DNA from: Ruegeria sp. HKCCD4315
GTDB taxonomy: Bacteria; Pseudomonadota; Alphaproteobacteria; Rhodobacterales; Rhodobacteraceae
NCBI RefSeq assembly: GCF_013112245.1
Contig: NZ_WVRN01000001.1
Location: forward strand, 1-64,000
Reading direction: 5' to 3'
Length of the DNA: 64,000 nt
The notes beneath the pieces were generated by a model, which saw only the letters and a program-made list of their open reading frames with translations, did no database searches and was not told the origin of the DNA. The translations under genes and the position numbers were made by a program. Shown here piece after piece: positions 45,296-53,342 of this stretch (position 1 is its first letter; each line of letters starts with the position of its first letter).

Positions 45296-46054
45296 TTGAA
45301 TACGACCCTCACATTTGTGACCGTGTTGTTGATGCTGCTGTTGCCAGGTGCTGCGGTGTCACAAGTCGACCCTGCGACGATGCTGGCCGGGGCTTCGGGG
45401 TCGGAAATCGTTATCGAACGCCGGTGGACGCAGTTTCGTGGCAAACAGGAACTGTATTTCTTTACTCTCGATGTGATCGTTACGATCATTCTGGCTGGCT
45501 TGATCGTCTATCATCCGGTGAGACGTAAAGCCCGTAGAAGTGTCAGCGATATCGTCATGCCGCGACTGTTCTTCCTTTATGCGCTTGTCGGCATGGCGGT
45601 TGGGTTTCTGGTCGTACAGCACGGATCGATGATCGGGTTCGTGATTTTTGGAATAGGAGCTCTGTTAAGGTTCCGATCAAATATGGATGACCCGGTCGAC
45701 ACGGTGGAAATGATTATAGTCACCGTGCTTGGGCTGGCGGTAGGGCTGGGCTTGCCCTTGATGGCCACACTGGTGGCGGTTGTATGTTGGTGTTTCATTT
45801 GGCTCGGTGGGCGAAACAAGGGCGTGGAAATTTCGCTCAAGGCTTCAAACGAAGAGCACTCATTGAAAGTCAGCGGGGACATTGAAGCCATGGCCGCAGA
45901 CGCTGGATGGAAGCTGGTCAGAAAACACCACGTTCCTGGAAAATCTCGCGTCTCATTGCTTTTCATCACCTCGGGTGGGCTTTCGGAAGCCCGGATCGAA
46001 GAGATGATAAACGACCTGGTCCCTGAGAAAGTTGAGCTGAAACTCAACCTCTAG
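45296..46054 (+). CDS. DUF4956-like inner-membrane protein
   Basis: A 252-residue protein with about four to five membrane spans and a C-terminal cytoplasmic domain (about 175-252, EHSLKVSGDIEAMAADAGWKLV through DLVPEKVELKLNL). The segment LLRFRSNMDDPVDTVEMIIVTVLGLAVGLG matches the DUF4956 core. In other bacteria DUF4956 proteins often sit with VTC-type polyphosphate polymerases or CotH kinases; no VTC gene is seen here. I prefer the TTG at 45296 (GGAAG upstream); a GTG at 45275 is also possible. Its stop directly abuts the stop of the convergent phosphoesterase gene. Confidence 0.75.
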   Translation: MNTTLTFVTVLLMLLLPGAAVSQVDPATMLAGASGSEIVIERRWTQFRGKQELYFFTLDVIVTIILAGLIVYHPVRRKARRSVSDIVMPRLFFLYALVGMAVGFLVVQHGSMIGFVIFGIGALLRFRSNMDDPVDTVEMIIVTVLGLAVGLGLPLMATLVAVVCWCFIWLGGRNKGVEISLKASNEEHSLKVSGDIEAMAADAGWKLVRKHHVPGKSRVSLLFITSGGLSEARIEEMINDLVPEKVELKLNL

Positions 46055-46996
46055 TCATTTCACAAGGTCTAAGCGTTTCAACACCGCATTCGGGGATCTG
46101 ATCTCTTTCGGGAGCGACTTGAAGTTTACCGACCTTTCGAAATCAGGGCCTCGATATACTGCTATCCCAAACTCTCCGTTTGGCTGGAACGTAACATGAG
46201 TGAAGCTGTGAGGCGATCTGGCTTTTGAGCCGATAAGCCGTCGCGGGCCACCTCCCAAACAAGCTTGGGAGACGTAAGCTACACCGTCTTTCCAACCGGG
46301 ATAGAAAGCATGATGGTGGCCTGACAGATGCAGAACGACACCGCTTTCCAAATAGATTTTTTCAAGTGTTGGGTCACCGATGATTTCGCGTTCGCGCTGG
46401 ATTGCGAACGGCCAAAGTGGGAGGTGACTGAAAGTGACAATCGGGTCTCCGTCTGAACCCAGTTCCTTTAGGCGGTCCTGCTGATCACCGGATAGCGGCC
46501 CTAAGGTCGTAGCATCCAAAGACGCAAACGTAATGCCCTGCATCTCAAATGCGTAGAAGAACGGGTAGTCATCTGAAACCAGGAAGTCGACGTCTGGCTT
46601 TCTTGGTGTCCATTCCTCTGCGTATATTTTTCTTTCACGCTCGAACCCACGGTACGCAGAGGCATCATGGTTTCCTGGCGTGACCGCAAATGGAATGCCG
46701 GCAGCCTCTAAAGGATCTGATACGGCCTCGTGAAACGCCTTCCACATCTCCCTGACCTGTTTGTCTGACAAGTTGGGAATGCGCTGTCCCGCTACCATAT
46801 CTCCGGTCGAAATCACCAAATCGGGATCAATCTCGATTATCCGCTCAATCGCTTTGTCGACGCGGGCATCGTATCGTACCGAACCATAGCTTCCGTTCAG
46901 ATCCGATATGACGATGACATCCAATGCCGCGGCCTTGCAGGTTAGCAGAGCGGTCCAAATGAGCGCTGCAAAAAGTGCAGAACACCTAACGGTCAC
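46055..46996 (-). CDS. Exported calcineurin-like metallophosphoesterase
   Basis: A 313-residue protein with a signal peptide (about 1-24, CKAAALD). Metallophosphoesterase motifs are in order: ISDLNGSYGS (usual D-x-H has Asn in third place), STGDMVAG, TPGNHDAS, FSHLPLWP and LSGHHHAFY. The DLN variant with GDMVAGQ belongs to a recognisable subgroup of these enzymes. Begins with GTG inside the 3' end of the kinase-like gene (11-bp overlap), so the two are translationally coupled. Substrate unknown; acts in the periplasm or outside. Confidence 0.9.
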   Translation of the reverse strand: MTVRCSALFAALIWTALLTCKAAALDVIVISDLNGSYGSVRYDARVDKAIERIIEIDPDLVISTGDMVAGQRIPNLSDKQVREMWKAFHEAVSDPLEAAGIPFAVTPGNHDASAYRGFERERKIYAEEWTPRKPDVDFLVSDDYPFFYAFEMQGITFASLDATTLGPLSGDQQDRLKELGSDGDPIVTFSHLPLWPFAIQREREIIGDPTLEKIYLESGVVLHLSGHHHAFYPGWKDGVAYVSQACLGGGPRRLIGSKARSPHSFTHVTFQPNGEFGIAVYRGPDFERSVNFKSLPKEIRSPNAVLKRLDLVK

Positions 46997-48419
46997 TACA
47001 GTTCACGACCTCCACTTCGGTGTCGTTTCTCAAAAAGAATGCGACAGGATCCAAGTCGAACATCAAATCACCATTAGAACAATTGTCCTGGAGAATGGAC
47101 GTTGCCAGCTCGGTGTTTTTCACAACTTGGGCAATCTGCCTATCTGACAACCCAAGGCTCCGCGACAACCAGCCATAGACGGGACCTTGAGATTGAAGAT
47201 CACTATTCAAAGCAACCAAGCGCCGGTAGGTGCTTGGAGAGAAGTGCCGCATTTTTTCCAGCATTTGAGTAGATTTCGCGAAGTTAGCATACTCGACCCG
47301 CCCACCAGCATCGTTGTCGTTTAGATTGCTGCGACGGATCAATAATGCCTCGGCGGGAATATCTCCATCGTTCGGCTGATGGTGATTGGCTTTCTTATGC
47401 TTCAGCTTTCCGTCTTCGACCCAATACCAATAGGGTGTGAAGTCTATGTTTCCTACACGGTCCTGCTGGCTGAAGATGAAGTCGAGTAGAACAATTTCGG
47501 TAAGTTCTTGCATCCAAAATGCGATCTGTTGGTCGCTGACATCGGGGCCGAGATCCTTGTTGATGATCCGGTCTTTTCGGCCTTCTTTAACGCCCTCTGC
47601 AATGGCCTCTGGCAAGGGTTTTGAAGAACGCAAAGCCAAGAAAGCGGGGGTTTCCTGAAAATCACGGTTTTGTCCTTTTCCCCAACCAGATTTTCGGGTG
47701 CCGTTGATTTCCGAGCCATATCGATGCCCAGGACTATCAAGCAGAACACCATATATTTGCGTTCGATCCGATGTGAACAGATCATCGGTCGGTTTGTATG
47801 AGTTTGGGTCGGAATCCGCAGCTGCGAAGACCCGCCAGCCTTCATGGTTCATGCGCCCGCCATGAGAGCCACCAGAAATCGCAAGGCCAGGCTCTGCGAC
47901 CTCGGAAAAATGCGCTTGGGCGTCCATGCTACGCCAAACGGCGACTGGAACTTTGACAGTCGCGTCGAAATATCTGGAGAAATGATAGTAAAGCAGCGAC
48001 GAGGTGGAAAACGTTCCACTGGTGCCTTTTTGGTTCATGGTGGACTTGAATTTAGCCACCCTGTCCTTGGCCAGATCTTTTGCCGCCTTCCCCTCCTTGC
48101 AAGCGTTTCTCTCGAATTCAGCTCGGTTCCCCACGTAGGGTCCTTCCGAAATATCGTAGACTGCCATTCCTGGGCTGGTGCTCCAGGTTTTTGGACAAAT
48201 AGCAATTTCGGAGGCATAGAAATCGATCTCGCAATAGGCCGTTTCTTCCTCAAGATCGCTTTTTCGATACTCACCCGTTGGAACTTTTTCGATCCGAATG
48301 CAGCGTTCCGTAACACCATTGGGACTATCAAATGTCGTGGCTTCACCGAGAATATCGTCGTTCGCCCACAAGGCAGTAGGTGCAATGAAAGCAAGTGACC
48401 ACAGAAGATTGAACTTCAT
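46986..48419 (-). CDS. Exported protein with kinase-like DRxGN motif, unknown family
   Basis: A 477-residue protein with a signal peptide (about 1-19, ALWAND). Notable segments are the early CPKTWSTSPGMAVYDIS, LLYYHFSRYFDATVKVPVAVWR (about 142-163), LLDFIFSQQDRVGNIDF (about 311-327) and SNLNDNDAGG (364-373). The D-R-x-G-N loop, then an Asp-rich element, resembles the catalytic and metal-binding loops of Fam20C/HipA-type kinase folds. The VPVAVWR segment fits their N-lobe. This is inference from motifs only; no characterised homologue was recognised. It lies between a phosphatase-like gene and a phosphoesterase gene. Confidence 0.75.
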   Translation of the reverse strand: MKFNLLWSLAFIAPTALWANDDILGEATTFDSPNGVTERCIRIEKVPTGEYRKSDLEEETAYCEIDFYASEIAICPKTWSTSPGMAVYDISEGPYVGNRAEFERNACKEGKAAKDLAKDRVAKFKSTMNQKGTSGTFSTSSLLYYHFSRYFDATVKVPVAVWRSMDAQAHFSEVAEPGLAISGGSHGGRMNHEGWRVFAAADSDPNSYKPTDDLFTSDRTQIYGVLLDSPGHRYGSEINGTRKSGWGKGQNRDFQETPAFLALRSSKPLPEAIAEGVKEGRKDRIINKDLGPDVSDQQIAFWMQELTEIVLLDFIFSQQDRVGNIDFTPYWYWVEDGKLKHKKANHHQPNDGDIPAEALLIRRSNLNDNDAGGRVEYANFAKSTQMLEKMRHFSPSTYRRLVALNSDLQSQGPVYGWLSRSLGLSDRQIAQVVKNTELATSILQDNCSNGDLMFDLDPVAFFLRNDTEVEVVNCSDR

Positions 48420-48438
48420 TTGGATAGTCCTCCTGGTA

Positions 48439-49083
48439 TCACTTAGGGCAAATCGCTGCCTGTTGTTCGATGGAGATTTTCAACTTTGGGTCGACACTGA
48501 AGTTGGAGAATTTTGAGTCAATCCACTGGTCGCATCCGCCTGAACATGGGGCCCCGTTTCGGGCATCATTCCAATATTCCTTGGCCCTTTCTTCCGTCCA
48601 ACCACAAAATTGAACGAGCGCCATTGCCGACAATGCCCCCGAGGAATGAACGCCCCACATGCAATGCACCAGGACAGGGCCTTTTCCAGGGTTTTGAATC
48701 ACCTCGTGTATGGAAGCCATGACAGCATCGGGTCGGGAGGATCTGGCACTTTGATAGTCAAAGGATCCGTTTCCACAACTTGTGCGACCGTATTCAGTGT
48801 TCTTGCCAAAGTCGGCATAAAACCCGGTTGAAAACCCTTCACCGCACAGAGTGTCGCGTTGACCCTCACTTAGGCCAGTTCGATCCTTGTCGCCACCCTT
48901 GAAACCGGATCGATACAAGACACCGCTTAGGACTGGTCGAAAGAAAGCGACACCATCGACGCCTCCGTCACCACCCTTTGAGAGCATTTGACTGTTGCTT
49001 GGACCGCCATTTCGACTGGTAACGTCAGAATTCGCAGCGGTTGCCAGAAAACCAATAAATATGAGGGTCGCCAAAAACCGCAT
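48439..49083 (-). CDS. Exported tyrosine/dual-specificity-phosphatase-like protein, catalytic Arg replaced
   Basis: A 214-residue protein with a signal peptide (about 1-19). The fold is suggested by VLYRSGFKGGD, then LSEGQRDTLCGEG, and the P-loop LVHCMWGVHSSGALSAMAL. In active enzymes the loop is HC-x5-R. Here Cys141 is kept but position 147 is Ser instead of Arg, so it may be a phosphate-binding or inactive form. It has six further Cys residues, fitting an exported protein with disulfides. The kinase-like gene follows after 19 bp. Confidence 0.78.
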   Translation of the reverse strand: MRFLATLIFIGFLATAANSDVTSRNGGPSNSQMLSKGGDGGVDGVAFFRPVLSGVLYRSGFKGGDKDRTGLSEGQRDTLCGEGFSTGFYADFGKNTEYGRTSCGNGSFDYQSARSSRPDAVMASIHEVIQNPGKGPVLVHCMWGVHSSGALSAMALVQFCGWTEERAKEYWNDARNGAPCSGGCDQWIDSKFSNFSVDPKLKISIEQQAAICPK

Positions 49084-49203
49084 ACCAGCTCCTTCCTATT
49101 CTTGAACCCTTGATGGTCACACTCTTCCGACCTGATAGTCTCTCGGAAGGGCTGGTTCACGATAACCATTTCAAGTGGGCGATTAGCTTTCCGTTGTGAA
49201 ACT

Positions 49204-49377
49204 TTAGATGGGCCACACCAGATTGATAATAACGACGACTACGAAGTAGGCTAGAACAACTTTCCAGTTCCATTGGTGCTTGTTTTCTTCGTTTATCACC
49301 CCCGCCGATTTCAATGCCATGTTTGTGATAACTAGAGCGGCGATGATGACCGCCGCATGTGCCAGGTCGAAATGCAA
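49204..49377 (-). CDS. Small two-span membrane protein, not a long frame
   Basis: A 57-residue reading frame from TTG 49377 to TAA with a good AAGGAA site 7-8 bp upstream. Two hydrophobic spans (LAHAAVIIAALVITNMAL and VVLAYFVVVVIINLVW) flank a polar loop INEENKHQWNWK. It fits exactly between the lipoprotein gene (49420) and the phosphatase-like gene (49083) on the same strand. Confidence 0.6.
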   Translation of the reverse strand: MHFDLAHAAVIIAALVITNMALKSAGVINEENKHQWNWKVVLAYFVVVVIINLVWPI

Positions 49378-49419
49378 GTGTGAGTTCCTTCTTTCAGATT
49401 TGGGATTGATGGAATTTTG

Positions 49420-49725
49420 TCAGCAGTCACTTGATGGCAGCATAGCTACATCTGAGTACCTTCCCTCAGACGTCGTGATCCGAGCACATGCACCAGTATC
49501 CTTGTTAAACCAGTACGAGGTCAGACCTTCGCTTCGGATGAGTTCAAACCCGAGGCTTTGAATGCCCATTTCAGCTTGGCCCGCTCTTGCCCCTTCAAAT
49601 GACGAAAGATCGCTAGAGCTGCCCACAGTTGGTGCACTTGCATCCACCGAACCGCTACTCTCATCGCATGCTGCAAGCGCCGAAACGCACATCGTGCCGA
49701 TCACAATTAGGACCTTGGATTTCAT
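49420..49725 (-). CDS. Small putative lipoprotein
   Basis: A 101-residue protein with a lipobox (ALAAC, Cys about 20) after a short hydrophobic start. The mature part is Ser-rich, then FELIRSEGLTSYWFNKDTGACARITTSEGRYSDVAML: a small beta-rich unit resembling other short bacterial exported proteins. Part of the minus-strand run of exported proteins. Function unknown. Confidence 0.7.
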   Translation of the reverse strand: MKSKVLIVIGTMCVSALAACDESSGSVDASAPTVGSSSDLSSFEGARAGQAEMGIQSLGFELIRSEGLTSYWFNKDTGACARITTSEGRYSDVAMLPSSDC

Positions 49726-49778
49726 CTGTTTTTCCCTCTCTTTTTTGGACTTGCGTTCCTGGGTTTCTGATTGATCAC

Positions 49779-50393
49779 CTATTCAATTCCGAAAATTACG
49801 TTGTAGCCGACGGAAGAGTTGCTGCGATTGATGACCTCCACAACATGATCACCAGATTGCCAAAGCTGTCCTCGATACTCCTTGTCCGCCGACATCAATC
49901 CCAACAGTTCAGAACCATCGGGGTTGCGAATAACGTAGTCCAAGGAGCCATTTCGCGGAGCAACGCGAACGTAGAGGAACTGTTCGTTTTTGGCACCCAG
50001 AACGTATTGCTGCGACGCTCCGGGCGCGAGTTCACCAACAAGTTCTGCGCCAGTGGAACCAGAATCAAATTTGACACGTTGGCTACCAGTAGACCCGGCG
50101 GCGCCTGCCATGGCTCCACCGCCATCATCCATCGCTTCGACAACCGACATCTCGCCGATGCTTCCATCCTTGTACGCGATGCAGCGCCAAAGTGTTCCAC
50201 CTGCATCTCGCAGCATGACGAGCGTGCCCGCTTCTGAGAACTCTGAGCTTTCAATCGTACCGGACTGACCGTCTGGTCCACCAACCTGCCGCAAATGGTC
50301 GATACACGCGTCGTCGGCTTCTGACATTGCAAAGGCAGCTGCGCCCGCGATTGCGAACATGGGTGTGAGGAGTTTGAATAAAACGAGTTTCAT
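49779..50393 (-). CDS. Exported protein with a domain shared with the gene at 51112
   Basis: A 204-residue protein with a signal peptide (about 1-24, AAAFAMSEA). Its first domain (ACIDHLRQVGG, then SSEFSEAGTLVML, then WRCIAYKDGSIGEM) matches the mature part of the small lipoprotein at 51112 (ACLRDVAS; SSAFSEAGTQVTV; WNCIAYTDG). A second domain (about 110-204, VKFDSGSTGAELVGELAPGASQQYVLGAKNEQFLYV) resembles the pre-peptidase-type beta-sandwich found in exported proteins. The ATG at 50393 has AGGGAAC upstream. Confidence 0.75.
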   Translation of the reverse strand: MKLVLFKLLTPMFAIAGAAAFAMSEADDACIDHLRQVGGPDGQSGTIESSEFSEAGTLVMLRDAGGTLWRCIAYKDGSIGEMSVVEAMDDGGGAMAGAAGSTGSQRVKFDSGSTGAELVGELAPGASQQYVLGAKNEQFLYVRVAPRNGSLDYVIRNPDGSELLGLMSADKEYRGQLWQSGDHVVEVINRSNSSVGYNVIFGIE

Positions 50394-50448
50394 CAGATGG
50401 TTCCCTGTTGGCTTGTCCTTAGAGATTTGTTCCTTACAAAGCGGAACC

Positions 50449-50748
50449 TCACTTCGCTTCTCGTAACTTTGACAGAAATTCATCGCATGCCTGTGCGCTG
50501 CCGACGATCTCGCCCGTCGTTTCAATTCCTTGCAGTGACGCCATTTCGGAATTTACGCGGTTGAGGATCTGATCCGCTTGCTCGGCGGTGATAAGGTTCT
50601 CAGCTTGTGCTCCTTTCAATGTGGTGCAGACACCGGCGGACAAGCCTGTCGCAACGCCGACACCCATCGCGGCCCCACCACCCAAGGTCATCGCCCCAAC
50701 GACGCCGAGGACGAGCCCGATCACAATTCCCAAGATCACTTTTCCCAT
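50449..50748 (-). CDS. Small glycine-zipper membrane or exported protein
   Basis: A 99-residue protein. An N-terminal hydrophobic Gly-rich segment (GIVIGLVLGVVGAMTLGGGAAMGVGVATGL) forms a glycine-zipper-like span. A helical tail follows with two Cys (VCTTLKGAQ; SAQACDEFLSKL). The ATG has a strong GGAGGAAA site. Function unknown. Confidence 0.7.
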   Translation of the reverse strand: MGKVILGIVIGLVLGVVGAMTLGGGAAMGVGVATGLSAGVCTTLKGAQAENLITAEQADQILNRVNSEMASLQGIETTGEIVGSAQACDEFLSKLREAK

Positions 50749-50783
50749 GTTTTCCTCCCTTTTGGTGAGACAGAGCTCCACCT

Positions 50784-51050
50784 TCATTTCTGGTGTAAAC
50801 TGCGAGCCCATCTGCAAATGAAAACCAGCGCCAAAATGTTGAGCATCGGAGCAATCGCTGCAAACCACGGCTTGGCGGACTCCGAAATTAAGTCCGCTAC
50901 AAGTATCCAAGGTAGTCCCAACGGCAGTAGGTACACTCCGGACAAAGGGTCTCGTTCCTGTCCCAACCAGCCAAATGTGCCTGTCAAGAATGCAACCAAC
51001 GCCAACAGGTACAGGACCGCGAATACGATGATGGTGGTTCTACAAACCAA
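50784..51050 (-). CDS. Putative small membrane protein
   Basis: An 88-residue protein with about three hydrophobic spans (TTIIVFAVLYLLALVAFL; GVYLLPLGLPWILVADL; PMLNILALVFICRW). It starts at TTG with a GAGG upstream, so the start is weakly supported. Same strand and spacing as its neighbours. Confidence 0.5.
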   Translation of the reverse strand: MVCRTTIIVFAVLYLLALVAFLTGTFGWLGQERDPLSGVYLLPLGLPWILVADLISESAKPWFAAIAPMLNILALVFICRWARSLHQK

Positions 51051-51111
51051 GTCGAGCCTCAGCAGATCAAGCCAGTGCTGCGCAGCCGATTTCGGCTACG
51101 CGGTAGACTGC

Positions 51112-51411
51112 TCACAATGCGCCTTCGTCGCCCAGGAACTCGATACCAGCTGTCGCGCCATCAGTGTAAGCAATGCAATTCCAAGGAGCACGATCCTCAC
51201 CAACACCGACAGTGACTTGTGTTCCCGCCTCGCTAAACGCGGATGAGAGAACCACGACTTGTGAATTGTTTGTTGTGCTTGCTACATCTCGCAAACACGC
51301 CTGCTGAGCCGGCGTGAGCTCGGCGGACGCACTGGATGTACCCGTATCGTCGCAGGCCGCAAGCAGTGCGAAACATGTCGTGCCTGCAATCATCACCATC
51401 TTGTTAGACAT
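51112..51411 (-). CDS. Small putative lipoprotein, paralogue of the first domain at 49779
   Basis: A 99-residue protein with lipobox LLAAC (Cys about 20). The mature domain has ACLRDVASTTNNSQVVVLSS, then AFSEAGTQVTVGVGEDRAPWNCIAYTDG, the same pattern as in the 204-residue protein downstream. Likely the first gene of the minus-strand exported-protein run. Confidence 0.72.
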   Translation of the reverse strand: MSNKMVMIAGTTCFALLAACDDTGTSSASAELTPAQQACLRDVASTTNNSQVVVLSSAFSEAGTQVTVGVGEDRAPWNCIAYTDGATAGIEFLGDEGAL

Positions 51412-51982
51412 TTTCTTCTCCCTCTGGTTCCCTTGAAATTAGTGAAATTGGATGGGCTTGTTTGAAGTTCTCGCGTCAGAGCGGGCTATGGAACATACTT
51501 CGACCCTGTGATTTCCCTTTCCAACAACTTGTCGCGGGGGGCTTGGCGGGCAGAGCGATTTTACTTTGACTACCGAGACCGCCGACGACGTGTGAAAGCT
51601 GAATGACGACACTGGCAAAAGCTCGAGCGAATTCTGGAAATAGGGCGAGTACGTTTAGTCTGAGCATCGCGTCCTCCCAGCGCTCAATCATTGTAAAGTG
51701 CCTTCCGACCGCTAGCACTCACTCCAACAGTCGGAAGGGCTCGGCACAGCGAGCAGCAACGACAACAACGGAGGTAAAATAAAGTTGTGTCGAATTCGCA
51801 TGTTTGAATCTAATTTTTAATAAATCAATATTTTTTCCGCGCGTAAAATTCACTATGCTTTCGTGCGATAGGCTTCTGCTTTCAAACAAAAAGGTAAGTG
51901 GGAGCTTCCATAAGGGCGAATGTGATCTTTTGGCTCGGCGAGGCGTTCTGAGGCCGCACAGAAACTGAAAAAGGATTGAAAG
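51412..51982. other. Gap between divergent gene groups
   Basis: No convincing gene. An 80-codon minus-strand frame (51476-51718) lacks a ribosome-binding site and family character. The 51780-51850 part is notably A/T-rich and probably contains promoters. Confidence 0.5.
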
Positions 51983-52498
51983 ATGGGATTTGGTGAAGCC
52001 GTTAAAACGTGTTTCTCGAAGTACTTCCAGTTCTCCGGCCGGGCTTTACGCTCAGAATATTGGTGGTTCTTCTTGTTTGTGGTTGTCGTGAGTGCTGGTT
52101 TAGCTGTGCTGGATACGATCATATTCGGGACCAACCCTGAAACAGGGCAGGGATCTCGGGTTCTGTCCTCTGTTTTCCAACTGGCCGTTCTCATACCTAT
52201 GCTGGCCGCCGGTTGGCGGAGGCTGCATGATACAGGACGACCTGGCTGGTATTTGCTGCTGCCGATGGCGCTCAGCATTACAACGCTTTTTGTTATGCTG
52301 GGTGGGGTAGCGTTCTTTTCAGTATTGGAGCAAGGGACCGAAAACCCCGATGCATTGCGAGGACCTGCGGCCGTCCTGGGTGTGACCGGTATCGTTGTTG
52401 TCTCAATCCTTCAATTGGTTCTGTCCATTCTGATGATCTGGTGGCTGACACGACCCTCCCAAGAAGGCGCAAACGAATACGGCGAACCTGTTTCCTGA
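51983..52498 (+). CDS. DUF805 inner-membrane protein
   Basis: A 171-residue protein with about four membrane spans. The DUF805 landmarks are an N-terminal FQFSGRALRSEYWWFFLF and the AAGWRRLHDTGRPGWYLLLP motif between spans 2 and 3. The ATG is preceded by AAGGA. Function of the family is not established. It begins a short plus-strand run. Confidence 0.92.
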   Translation: MGFGEAVKTCFSKYFQFSGRALRSEYWWFFLFVVVVSAGLAVLDTIIFGTNPETGQGSRVLSSVFQLAVLIPMLAAGWRRLHDTGRPGWYLLLPMALSITTLFVMLGGVAFFSVLEQGTENPDALRGPAAVLGVTGIVVVSILQLVLSILMIWWLTRPSQEGANEYGEPVS

Positions 52499-52571
52499 TC
52501 TGGCTGTCCGGGCAATTGGCTGGAACTTCTGCTGAACGACAGCGCGAACCGTAACTCAATGGAGAGAAAAA

Positions 52572-53342
52572 ATGAGCTGCAAAACCATTTCCATTGGAAT
52601 GCTACTGATGGCAGTGGCGACCACAGCATCAGCGGAGTGGTCGTTCAGCTCCGGGCCCAACCCCAATGCGTTTATTCAGACAGGAAACATGACGCTGGAA
52701 CTTCAGTGTGACCGTATTCGCTTTGCTCCGGCTGGATTCGAGGACAGCCAGGACATTGCGGACAAGCAGGGGCTTTCCATTCGTTTCTTGAAGAACGGCA
52801 CCACCGAAGTTGGAGCATTTCAGGTTGGCGCAGAAAACGCTGCCGTGCAGATCGTCGACAACTATCCCGTCGAGGTCAGTTTCAATAGTCAGCCGGACTA
52901 TGGTTTTGTTCTGGACCAGCTTGCGGCCAATGCATCGGTTTCTCTGTCGATGATTGATCAAGATGTCAGCTACGGAATTTTTGACTTGAAAGGTTCCAGC
53001 GCAGCAATTCGGTCCCTTCGTTCTGCGTGCGATTCAGAAGTTAGCCAAGAGACCTCCTACGAAGCGCCCGAAGGCATCGTCTATTGTGGTGGCGGAGCGA
53101 AAAAACGCGTGATCGAACCCGTAATTTTGGACAATCCAGAGGGGCAGTGGGACGCGCGAGTAGCGGTTAACGGCGAGTCGATCAGAGCCATGACGGCCTA
53201 CAGTTACTTCGGAAACTCTGAGCCACCGGCCGGATTTGTCGTCGCCCTTCTTGGTGAAGACAGGTCTGAATTTCTGATTTTTAACGAAGGCTCGGCAAAC
53301 TGGCTGGAATACGGGGACTACAGGTATGAACAATGCAACTGA
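52572..53342 (+). CDS. Exported protein of unknown function
   Basis: A 256-residue protein with a signal peptide (about 1-21, TTASAEW). The mature part is beta-rich with four Cys (LQCDRI; LRSACDSEV; IVYCGGG; RYEQCN end). No family recognised. The ATG has GGAGAG upstream. The last 17 bp overlap the next gene. Confidence 0.75.
   Translation: MSCKTISIGMLLMAVATTASAEWSFSSGPNPNAFIQTGNMTLELQCDRIRFAPAGFEDSQDIADKQGLSIRFLKNGTTEVGAFQVGAENAAVQIVDNYPVEVSFNSQPDYGFVLDQLAANASVSLSMIDQDVSYGIFDLKGSSAAIRSLRSACDSEVSQETSYEAPEGIVYCGGGAKKRVIEPVILDNPEGQWDARVAVNGESIRAMTAYSYFGNSEPPAGFVVALLGEDRSEFLIFNEGSANWLEYGDYRYEQCN

Noticed and set aside
51476..51718. 80-codon minus-strand frame
   Set aside because: Weak start, no family and no neighbour coupling; treated as intergenic.
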